Both the position numbers and the translations under genes were made by a program. From an uncultured delta proteobacterium (lineage in GTDB: Bacteria; Desulfobacterota; WTBG01; CAIYCZ01; CAIRTM01), in contig CAIWCT010000322.1 in the NCBI GenBank assembly GCA_903911225.1, forward strand, positions 1 through 38,006: DNA of 38,006 nt, written 5' to 3'. Below the pieces are notes generated by a model that worked only from the letters and a program-made list of their open reading frames with translations, searched no databases and was not told the DNA's origin. This document shows positions 8,701 to 15,639 of this stretch, one piece after another (positions within the stretch are counted from its first letter, which is position 1; each line of letters starts with the position of its first letter).

Positions 8701-9261
8701 AATCGAAGCCGGGGGAAAAGCCGCTGCAGGCACGACAAGACCCGCCGCCAGGCCGTAGATAAAAAAAGCCACGGCCGCCAGAACCAGCGACCAGCGTCGT
8801 ACGGGATCAAGGGTGTGCGACTGCCGGTAAATAACCAGGCAGGCAAGTACCGCGCCGGGGAACCCCAGAAAGTATCTACAGGTGGCATTAAGCCCGTTCA
8901 TACCGGCAAAAGCACCCAGTCCGGCCAGGGCAAGAAGGGGCACGTAGGCCCACAATGCCGGCGCTCGTCCGGACTGTGCCTTCATTCCGCGTCGGCCGAA
9001 TTCGTACAGCACGATAAACGATACGCTCATGAGAGCAAGCCGGAAGCCTTTGAAAAAGCTCCCGTCACCCAGGCCGAGCGCCACCATGCCAAGCCATTCA
9101 TTGATACCGTGCAGAAAGCCGAACCATGCCAAAAAAATCCAGCCAAGGCGATCACGGTCATGGCTCTCCCGGCCATACAGCGCCACGGCCATAAGCAGGA
9201 ACGAAAATCCGTAGATGAAAAAAATAAAATCCATCTGATCTGTTATTAACATATGAAGCAT
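5770..9261 (-). CDS. Large membrane sensor histidine kinase (multi-TM, Cache-like, CHASE, PAS, HisKA, HATPase)
   Basis: A 1163-residue hybrid of several input modules. Residues 1-225 form about seven membrane helices with an HGINEW motif, a membrane input module I have seen in many environmental kinases but cannot name. A helix at 233-251 leads to a periplasmic Cache-like region (about 255-408), then a helix pair (413-470), a CHASE-type extracellular domain (about 485-720), another helix (about 755-785), a PAS_3 domain (about 810-920), HisKA with H952 in FAYVASHDLQEPLR, and HATPase with complete N, G1 (DNGIGI) and G2 (GTGIGL) boxes. It autophosphorylates and probably feeds the Rcp1-like receiver 26 bases downstream. 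Start choice is uncertain: ATGs at 9261, 9252 and 9234 all lack a strong ribosome binding site. Its last 228 residues are about three-quarters identical to the next kinase. Confidence 0.9.
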   Translation of the reverse strand: MLHMLITDQMDFIFFIYGFSFLLMAVALYGRESHDRDRLGWIFLAWFGFLHGINEWLGMVALGLGDGSFFKGFRLALMSVSFIVLYEFGRRGMKAQSGRAPALWAYVPLLALAGLGAFAGMNGLNATCRYFLGFPGAVLACLVIYRQSHTLDPVRRWSLVLAAVAFFIYGLAAGLVVPAAAFPPASIFNNDSFLAAVGFSIQLIRTLCALAAALGFCIIYQQSRMPAAHWSKSWILPTLVALLMTGGFFLTNWRGVAADAEQRENLLSQATAIARMMSIEHVRYLTFTAQDKTNPHFQVLRSQLMAYARAIGHRSIYTQALRNAAIVFGPESLAEDDPQASPPGTVYKQPTAENLEAFGTKRSFTEGPYTDEYGAFVSAFAPVLDPRTGSVLLLVGMDIDAQKFQAAVERARLLAILFVLSLGAILLAGVALLSLRQRLPQEQKRRLLHVSSFLLAALGMVLTFALAYLVNDFETKSRRTIFSQLAGVQAGIVAETMINIRDYRLDGLVRFIQGNKSVAPDEFRTYVSGLFRDGIVQPWAWIQIVPEGLKSQVEADARRAGLADFTVFQKDDKGARQPVEKRDTYYTALCVEPPENNEISPGYDLGSNPVFRSALEESLSTGMVTATDPVALGPENRAQRGLFVMRPVFENDPLLNQVRGFALAVVRLGTMLNKNLALSGGMQPAVLMGLYNLKTGEAPQLLVASPLPDALSQVAADGSLSGDDSGLTVVFPLFVFGRAYALVVQPGPAFLAANPTWVGGLMLLVGLFVTAVLSVFIGFLNNRRAYLEKQIGARTAELEEHRQQMEDVIVGTHIGTWQWEIPTDKVIANECWTEIIGYSLKEVMPLSLKSAKEFVHPEDLPRLEQVLDATLQGQMPLYDCEYRMRRRDGYWVWVQDLGRVMQRSAEGEPLRMSGTHADITERKESERVLKETMAELKRSNSELENFAYVASHDLQEPLRMVVSYLQLIERRYTGRLDSDADEFIGFAVDGAQRMQTLINDLLAYSRVGTKGKPFAPTNCDEAVQRALANLQMIIAETGAQIDYGLLPTVFADSSQLTQLFQNLVGNALKYRGSETPRIAIGAELREKEWLFSVEDNGIGIEPRYFERIFVIFQRLHNRSEHKGTGIGLAVCKKIVERHGGIIWVSSEPGTGSTFYFTIPAAGV

Positions 9262-9336
9262 CTTTTTTTACCGTAGCTTTCTCATATCTCTAACCATGTT
9301 AGCGCGCGGACAGCCGCCGTGCAGGCGGCAGCTTTT

Positions 9337-11097
9337 TCAAACTTCGTCTGCTGCCGGAATTGTAAAAAAAAACGTGCTTCCCGTGCCCGGCTCGGAGCTA
9401 ACCCAGATCGCGCCGCCATGGCGCTCCACAATCTTTTTGCAAACGGAAAGGCCGATGCCCGTGCCGGGATACTGCGCGCTTGTATGCAGGCGCTGAAAAA
9501 TAATAAATACCTGCTCGAAATACTGCGGCTCGATACCGATGCCGTTATCCTCGACCGAAAACAGCCATTCCTTCGGCCTGCGCTGGGCGCTGACCGTAAT
9601 CTGCGGCGATCTGTCGCTGCGGTATTTGAGTGCATTGCCCACCAGGTTCTGAAAAAGCTGCACCAGTTGCGAGCTGTCGGCAAGCACGGTCGGCATTTGG
9701 CCGCAGTCAATACGGGCACCTGTTTCGGCAACAATCATGTGCAGGTTGGCAAGAGCGCGGCGGGCCACATCATTACAGTCCGTCGGGGCAAACGGCTGTC
9801 CTTTGGTGCCGACCCGGGAATAGGCAAGCAGGTCGTTGATGAGGGTCTGCATGCGCCGACCGCCGTCAACGGCAAAGAAGATAAAATCGTCGGCGTCGGC
9901 ATCAAGCCTGCCCTTATAGCGCCGCTCCAGAAGCTGCAGGTAGTTTACGATCATGCGCAGCGGCTCCTGCAGGTCGTGCGATGACACATAGGCAAATTGC
10001 TCAAGCTCTGCGTTGGAGCGTTTGAGCTCACGGTTTACCTCGGAAAGCGCCTGCTCCTTTTGCTGTATTTCAGCCTCTCTGCGCAGGGACTCTTGCAGCC
10101 GGACATGCAGCAGTTGAGCCTTGCGGTTCAGCGTGAAGGCAAACACGAGGCTCCCGAGAATCACGACGGCAAGTGAAACCATTCCAAAAAAATACCTCCG
10201 GGTAGTAAAACGGCCAAACTCGCTCTCGACCTCGACGGCCCGCACGATGCTGAAGCGGGTTTCCAGCAGGGGAGCAGCGATGCACAGCCACTCTTTTTTC
10301 TCGCCCTGCGCATTCAGCGCCATGAACTGCGTGGTTCGGCCCGGCTCCGGCAGGCTGATGGCCGATGGGTCAAACCCGGTGTGAAAGGTTGCCTCCAGTC
10401 GCTGCGGCATGATGACCTTCGCCCTGTCTGCGTCTGCCACAGTGAGCCACGTCACGTCCTTCCCCTCCACCTCCCGGCCCAGAAGCTGCGCACCGACCAT
10501 CTCGGGCTTGAGCCAGGCCACGATCTGCGCCGTATGTAAGCCCTTGAAATAATAGGCGCATGAAACCAGCAGCTCTTTTCCTCCGTTCAGGGCCTGAATT
10601 TCCACATCACGAAATGCTGGATCAAGGTACTGCCGCCAGCGCACCGGGTCCGACGGTCCGCCCGCGGTATCAACCAAAAAATCACCGCTTTTGTCAATAA
10701 GGGCTATGCGTGCATACATGGGTTCGCCGGCAATTTTTTTTTTTGCAATGAGGCTTCTGAAGCGCTCTGCGATAGGCGGCAGGCTCAGACTCAGACCGTA
10801 CTCCATGCTCATTTCCAAGGCCCGATTTTCAAAAAATACCGCCACCTCGCGAGACATGGCAAGGTTCAGCAGGTCGTCTTTGCGCTCTTCAAAAAAATAG
10901 CCCCCCGACTCTCCCTGTTTCTTCGTTTCGTAGCGAAGCTTTGCAATGTCGGCATCCCGCAATTCCATGGTCGTCCGGTAATTCAGGATCAGCAGGCCGC
11001 AGACATAGGCCACAGCGGCAAGGCCGAAGGCAACGACCACTAGGTTGCTGCTGTACCACCCGGCTGTGCCCTTCTGCGTTTGATCCATGTTCGCCAT
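9337..11097 (-). CDS. Sensor histidine kinase with periplasmic sensing domain
   Basis: A 586-residue kinase: membrane helix 1 (about 18-41), a periplasmic Cache-like domain (about 42-300, with the ARIALIDKSGDFLVDTAG stretch typical of such folds), membrane helix 2 (about 303-325), a short coiled linker, HisKA with H374 in FAYVSSHDLQEPLR, and HATPase with complete ATP-binding boxes. The ATG shares one base with the stop of the solute-binding protein gene (TAATG), so translation is coupled; the binding protein could deliver ligand to this kinase. There is no receiver domain of its own; the Rcp1-like receiver downstream is the obvious partner. The catalytic half is a close paralogue of the 1163-residue kinase that follows after 75 bases, which points to a tandem duplication with different input domains. 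Confidence 0.92.
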   Translation of the reverse strand: MANMDQTQKGTAGWYSSNLVVVAFGLAAVAYVCGLLILNYRTTMELRDADIAKLRYETKKQGESGGYFFEERKDDLLNLAMSREVAVFFENRALEMSMEYGLSLSLPPIAERFRSLIAKKKIAGEPMYARIALIDKSGDFLVDTAGGPSDPVRWRQYLDPAFRDVEIQALNGGKELLVSCAYYFKGLHTAQIVAWLKPEMVGAQLLGREVEGKDVTWLTVADADRAKVIMPQRLEATFHTGFDPSAISLPEPGRTTQFMALNAQGEKKEWLCIAAPLLETRFSIVRAVEVESEFGRFTTRRYFFGMVSLAVVILGSLVFAFTLNRKAQLLHVRLQESLRREAEIQQKEQALSEVNRELKRSNAELEQFAYVSSHDLQEPLRMIVNYLQLLERRYKGRLDADADDFIFFAVDGGRRMQTLINDLLAYSRVGTKGQPFAPTDCNDVARRALANLHMIVAETGARIDCGQMPTVLADSSQLVQLFQNLVGNALKYRSDRSPQITVSAQRRPKEWLFSVEDNGIGIEPQYFEQVFIIFQRLHTSAQYPGTGIGLSVCKKIVERHGGAIWVSSEPGTGSTFFFTIPAADEV

Positions 11098-12002
11098 TAC
11101 ATGCCCTGTTTGAAAAATTCCGGATAATAACTGAATACATAAGGGTAATATTTTCTGACAACATTTACAAATGAACCCTCTCGCTTCTCTTTTTTCAGAA
11201 AACGATTGAATTCATCAAGCAGCTTGGGTGCGTCCTTTGCGAAGGCCGCCGCCATGTCCTGCGTTTCGCTCACCGGCCCGATGATCTTGATCTTCCCCGG
11301 CCATTTCTGGAGCGCCACCAGCGCATCAGGAACATCAAGCAGCGTCAGCTCAATCTCACCGTTGATCAGTGCGGGCGCGATGTCATTGAGAGATCCGGGA
11401 AACAGCCTGATCTTGTCGGTGATTTCCTGTAGGCTGTACAGCGCAGGGTCAAGGCAGGTTCCTGACTTCCCCAGCAGGGAATGCCCGCGTATGAGCGCCT
11501 TGACGGCAGCGATATCGCTTTGCAGATTTCCCGTTGCCTTGATGGGTTGCAGGGGCGAGTCTGAACGGGCCACGAGCCATACCTGGTTAGGGAATGTGGG
11601 CGCTGAAAACTGTACCGCTTTGGCGCGCCAGGCAATAATCGTGATGCCGTTGGCGGCGATATCGCCTTTAACCGGGACATCGGCGATAAACTCGATGTCA
11701 TTGCCCTTCGGCCTGACCTTCCTGCCGGTGAGATCACCAAAAATTTCCGCCCAGTCAGTTTTTACGTATTCGTAGCGTACGCCCAGATGCTGCGCAAAGC
11801 GCTGCATCAGCTCAACATCCATGCCGTCGCCGGCGCCGGTCACGAAATTGGCATACGGAATCCCCAGATGGCGAAGCACCCCTGCTTTTTTTACCTCATC
11901 CAGATCCGCCCGTGCAGCACCCGCCATGAGCAGAAGAACAGTCACCAACGCAATGGCGACCATGCAAGCGGAAACAATCTGTGCTTTTTTTCGTGCCCTC
12001 AT
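11097..12002 (-). CDS. Periplasmic solute-binding protein, family 3 type, in a sensory operon
   Basis: A 301-residue secreted protein. The signal peptide has a hydrophobic core (about residues 10-27) and a likely cleavage after AARA. The mature part has the family-3 binding fold opening (LDEVKKAGVLRHLGIPYANF), the GDGMDVELMQRFAQHLGV segment and a hinge region (LINGEIELTLLDVPDA). The start at 12002 (MRARKKAQIV) is preceded by AGGAAGAG; a longer reading from 12059 adds 19 unlikely residues. No ABC permease or ATPase is nearby. It sits between glycogen phosphorylase and a histidine kinase with which it is translationally coupled, so a sensing rather than transport role is inferred. Lytic-transglycosylase-type relatives of the fold exist, but no such catalytic domain is present. 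Ligand unknown; amino acids are usual for the family. Confidence 0.85.
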   Translation of the reverse strand: MRARKKAQIVSACMVAIALVTVLLLMAGAARADLDEVKKAGVLRHLGIPYANFVTGAGDGMDVELMQRFAQHLGVRYEYVKTDWAEIFGDLTGRKVRPKGNDIEFIADVPVKGDIAANGITIIAWRAKAVQFSAPTFPNQVWLVARSDSPLQPIKATGNLQSDIAAVKALIRGHSLLGKSGTCLDPALYSLQEITDKIRLFPGSLNDIAPALINGEIELTLLDVPDALVALQKWPGKIKIIGPVSETQDMAAAFAKDAPKLLDEFNRFLKKEKREGSFVNVVRKYYPYVFSYYPEFFKQGM

Positions 12003-12067
12003 ACCATACTCTTCCTGTGTAGCTCCCTCATCGTTTATCACACGGAAAACTGTCAGCATGCTGCCTC

Positions 12068-14533
12068 TCAGAGCCCGCCTTCCGGATGGATGCTCCAGAT
12101 GTCACGGGCATATTCTTTTATGGTCCGGTCACTTGAAAAAAAGCCCATCCGCGCTACCGTCAATATCGCCTTGCGGGCCCACAGAGCACTGTCTTTATAG
12201 TCTTGCAGAGCCAGGTTTGTTGCATCGCAGTAGGGCAGAAAATCCGCAAGATGGAAATAGTGATCGCCATGCGTCACAAGCGCTTCAAAAAAATGAGCAA
12301 AGCAGCCGGTCTCTTCCAACGACAGCTGAGAGCCTTTAAGCGCATCGAGCACCCGTGCAATATCCGGGTGCTGTTCATACAATTGGCGGGGCTGGTATGT
12401 TCCGGCAGCGGCAAGCTCACGGATTTCATCCACGTTCAGGCCGAACAGGTAGAGATTTTCCCTGCCGACCTCATCGGCTATTTCAATGGTGGCGCCGTCA
12501 AGCGTGCCCATGGTGAGGGCGCCGTTGAGCGACAGCTTCATATTGCTCGTGCCGGAGGCTTCAGTGCCTGCCGTTGAAATTTGCTCGCTCAGATCGGCCG
12601 CCGGTATGATGATTTCGGCAAGGGACACCCGGTAGTCGGGAATAAACACGACCCTGAGAAATTCGCTGGCTTTGCGGTCACGGTTGACGATATCGGCCAC
12701 GGCATGCACGAGCCTTATCAGCTGCTTTGCCGCCCAGTAGCCAGGTGCTGCCTTACCGGCAAAAATAAAAGTCTGGGAAACCGGCGGCGCGTAGCCGTCC
12801 TGCGTGATGGCATAATAGAGATGCAGTATGCGCAACACGTTTAAAAGCTGGCGCTTATACTCATGTATGCGCTTAACCTGTATATCGAACAATGAGTGCG
12901 GGTCGACCTGAACGCCCGTAAGATCAAAAATGCAGGCGGCAAGGCGCTTCTTATTGGCAAGTTTTATCGCCATGAACTTGTCGCGGAAGCCCGTATCCCC
13001 GGCAAACGCTTCAATGCCCTTAAGCTGCGTAAGATCTGTGATCCAGCCCTCACCCACAGCCCCGGTAAGCAGACCTGCAAGGCCGGGATTTGCAACCAGC
13101 AGCCAGCGCCGCTGGGAAATGCCGTTGGTCTTATTGCTGAAGCGCTCAGGCCATATGGCCGCAAAATCGGCAAAAAGCGATGAGGAGACAAGGCCGGAGT
13201 GTATGCGCGCCACGCCGTTGACGGCATGGCTTCCCACAACCGCGCAGTGAGCCATGCGCACCTGCCTCTCTGGCCCCTCCTCAAAAATCGACATGTTGAC
13301 GCGTCGCCTTTTGTCGCCGGGCCAGCGCAACTCGACCTGGCCCAGAAAACGGTGATTAATCTCATAGAGAATCTGCAGGTGCCGGGGCAGCACATGCTCT
13401 AGCATGGCCACGGGCCACTTTTCAAGGGCCTCAGGCATAAGCGTATGATTGGTATAGCCCATGGTCGCCTGCGTTACTGTCCATGCCGTTTCCCATGGCA
13501 GATCCTGCTCATCGACCAGCATGCGCATGAGTTCGGCAATGGCAAGCGTGGGATGCGTGTCGTTGAGCTGTATGGCAACTTTCTCGTGAAACACGGCAAA
13601 CGAGTCATGCTCTTCGCGGAAGCGGCGTGCGATATCCCGCAGCGCGCAGGCTACGAGAAAATACTCCTGCACCAGCCGCAGTTCTCTGCCGCTAAAAGCA
13701 ACATCCGAGGGGTAGAGAATTTTTGAAATCGTCTCGGAGGCTATCTTCTGCTCAACGGCCCGCACATAATCGCCGTCATTGAATATCTGCATATCAAAAT
13801 CATGGGATGCCCGGGCAGTGTACAGTCGCAGGTAATTGGCTGTTGATGCGCCATAGCCGGCTATGGGCATGTCGCTGGGGATGCCGACAACCAGCTTCCA
13901 GTCAAGCCACATCGGATTGTATGCACCCTTTCTGTCCGTAGCGTTCTCAACGCGCCCGAAAAGCGGAATCGCCATTGCCTCGTCAGGCCGCTCCACCTGC
14001 CAGGGACAGCGGTTGGCAAGCCAGTTGTCGGGCTTTTCCTTCTGCCTGCCGCCGGAAATCTCCTGCCGGAAAAGACCGTATTCATAATTTATTCCGTAGC
14101 CGAAACCCGGCATGCCAAGGGTGGCCAAAGAATCAAGAAAGCAGGCCGCAAGCCGCCCAAGCCCCCCGTTGCCCAGGCCGGCATCGGGCTCGGCATCTTC
14201 AATATCCCGAAGCTCGACGCCGAACTCGCGCAGCACTTCGCCGCATACATCCAGCAGGCCGAGATTGCACAAATTGTTGACAAGCGATCTCCCCATCAGA
14301 AACTCTATGGAAAGATAATACAGCCGCTTTGCTCCGGCACCCTTATAGCGCTGCTCGGTTTCAAGCATCCTGTCGACCAGGCGGTCGCGCACGGCAAGAG
14401 AAGCTGCAGCCAATATATCGGCTCGCGAAAGGACCAAGCCGCCCTTGCCCAGGGAATATTTTATGTGCCAGCACATGGACTGTCTGAAAGCGGCTACCGT
14501 ACTGTCAAGATTGGCGCATGCTACAAATCCCAT
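12068..14533 (-). CDS. glgP: Glycogen/alpha-glucan phosphorylase
   Basis: An 821-residue full-length phosphorylase. It removes glucose from the non-reducing ends of glycogen using phosphate, giving glucose-1-phosphate. The GAGAKRLYYLSIEFLMGRSL opening, the DAGLGNGGLGRLAACF glycine-rich segment, the IQLNDTHP block and the pyridoxal-phosphate site EASGTSNMKLSLNGAL (lysine about 666) are all present. The start at 14533 has a strong ribosome binding site (GAAAGGAG). It is the first gene of the signalling operon: the solute-binding protein begins 65 bases after its stop. No other glycogen gene (glgA, glgB, glgC, glgX) is in the window, so its placement ahead of sensor genes is unusual. Its product could also feed nucleotide-sugar supply for the polysaccharide encoded next door; that is inference. 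Confidence 0.97.
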   Translation of the reverse strand: MGFVACANLDSTVAAFRQSMCWHIKYSLGKGGLVLSRADILAAASLAVRDRLVDRMLETEQRYKGAGAKRLYYLSIEFLMGRSLVNNLCNLGLLDVCGEVLREFGVELRDIEDAEPDAGLGNGGLGRLAACFLDSLATLGMPGFGYGINYEYGLFRQEISGGRQKEKPDNWLANRCPWQVERPDEAMAIPLFGRVENATDRKGAYNPMWLDWKLVVGIPSDMPIAGYGASTANYLRLYTARASHDFDMQIFNDGDYVRAVEQKIASETISKILYPSDVAFSGRELRLVQEYFLVACALRDIARRFREEHDSFAVFHEKVAIQLNDTHPTLAIAELMRMLVDEQDLPWETAWTVTQATMGYTNHTLMPEALEKWPVAMLEHVLPRHLQILYEINHRFLGQVELRWPGDKRRRVNMSIFEEGPERQVRMAHCAVVGSHAVNGVARIHSGLVSSSLFADFAAIWPERFSNKTNGISQRRWLLVANPGLAGLLTGAVGEGWITDLTQLKGIEAFAGDTGFRDKFMAIKLANKKRLAACIFDLTGVQVDPHSLFDIQVKRIHEYKRQLLNVLRILHLYYAITQDGYAPPVSQTFIFAGKAAPGYWAAKQLIRLVHAVADIVNRDRKASEFLRVVFIPDYRVSLAEIIIPAADLSEQISTAGTEASGTSNMKLSLNGALTMGTLDGATIEIADEVGRENLYLFGLNVDEIRELAAAGTYQPRQLYEQHPDIARVLDALKGSQLSLEETGCFAHFFEALVTHGDHYFHLADFLPYCDATNLALQDYKDSALWARKAILTVARMGFFSSDRTIKEYARDIWSIHPEGGL

Positions 14534-14712
14534 ACAGCACTCCTTTCAATAAAGGCGTTTATTGGCTGCGTCCTGGCGCCTATCCCAGTAGGGGTTTGGC
14601 TGAGCGCATTGCAGGCCGTGCGAACTTTAAGACAATCCATCAAAACCGGCCTCTACCAGTGAGCACGATGCCTGAAAAGCGATGCCACGCACCGGGATAA
14701 GCTCATATTGCA

Positions 14713-15624
14713 TTATGCCCTTCTCAGCTCGATCACCGTGATCTCCGGCGGGCAGCAAAACCTGACCGGCACCATTGACGAGCCTGTGCCCGCGCTTGTG
14801 TACCCGGCCATAGTCTTGTACTGCCACAAGCCGGCGCAGTAACCCCGCGGGCAGCGCGCATTCATCAGCAGCGGTCCGAGCAGGGGCAGGCACAACTGCC
14901 CGGCATGGGTATGGCCGCACACATAAAGGGCTACGCCCCTGGCCTGCGCCTCGCGGTACAGCTCGGGAGAATGCACAAGCAAAACCTTAAAAGCGCCGGG
15001 GGGAACTCCTGCCAGGGCTGCATCCAGATCATCACAGCCATAATAGTGTGGATCATCGACCCCGGCAATCCAGATACTTTCCCCGCCGCGGGAAATCTCT
15101 GCCGACTGATTGATGAGCATGCGCACGCCCATGCCCTCCAGCTCGACAGCCTCTTCATAGAAATCATGATTGCCAAGAATTCCGAGCATTCCATGACGCG
15201 CCCGAACTGCGCCCACAATCCCCTTCATGGCATAATAAACATTATGGCAGGGCCCCGAGACTGCAAACCGGTAATCGCCCGTAAGCACGCACAGATCGGT
15301 TTCCAGCCCGGCAAGCTTGCTGCAGATGGCTGCAGGAAGACCGGGCAGCCCGTCACTGTGAATATCTGAAAGCTGCAGAAGCCTGAACCCGTCAAATGCT
15401 GCAGGCAGCCCGGCTAAGGGCACCACAACATGCCTGATCACATGCTCAAGACAATTTTGCTCGCCCCGGGGACGCAGCCGTGTCAATTTCAAAAAAAAAT
15501 TGAGCGCGTAGCGCAGGGGCTCACAGTTCTCAAAATGAAAAGCTCCCCTGCCCTGAAAAAACCAGGATTCAAGGTGGCCAAGCTCTATGGCCTTACGTTT
15601 TAAGCGATGACGATGCATGGGCAT
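14713..15624 (-). CDS. Calcineurin-like metallophosphoesterase (YkuE/YaeI type)
   Basis: A 303-residue phosphoesterase with the full two-metal motif set: D87-x-H89 (QLSDIHSD), GDYR at 116-119, GNHD at 151-154, H218 in VHSPE, and GHTHAGQ from 237. Relatives hydrolyse phosphodiesters or pyrophosphates, and some act on lipid-linked substrates (LpxG/LpxH-type UDP-diacylglucosamine hydrolases). There is no signal peptide, and the first 70 residues precede the catalytic fold. The start at 15624 has GGAAG upstream; ATG 15618 is an alternative. It lies 15 bases after the nucleotidyltransferase fusion and is the last gene of the left polysaccharide arm, so a role in turning over a lipid-linked or nucleotide-sugar intermediate is possible but not shown. 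Confidence 0.9.
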   Translation of the reverse strand: MPMHRHRLKRKAIELGHLESWFFQGRGAFHFENCEPLRYALNFFLKLTRLRPRGEQNCLEHVIRHVVVPLAGLPAAFDGFRLLQLSDIHSDGLPGLPAAICSKLAGLETDLCVLTGDYRFAVSGPCHNVYYAMKGIVGAVRARHGMLGILGNHDFYEEAVELEGMGVRMLINQSAEISRGGESIWIAGVDDPHYYGCDDLDAALAGVPPGAFKVLLVHSPELYREAQARGVALYVCGHTHAGQLCLPLLGPLLMNARCPRGYCAGLWQYKTMAGYTSAGTGSSMVPVRFCCPPEITVIELRRA

Positions 15625-15639
15625 CAGCGGCTTCCGGGT

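Noticed and set aside
8575-9249. A 224-codon plus-strand Lys/Arg/Gln-rich frame
   Set aside because: It is the complement of the membrane-helix region of the large kinase; hydrophobic codons read backwards give this composition.
12003-12059. An extended N-terminus for the solute-binding protein
   Set aside because: The extra 19 residues are not signal-peptide-like; the ATG at 12002 has a ribosome binding site and begins a standard signal peptide.
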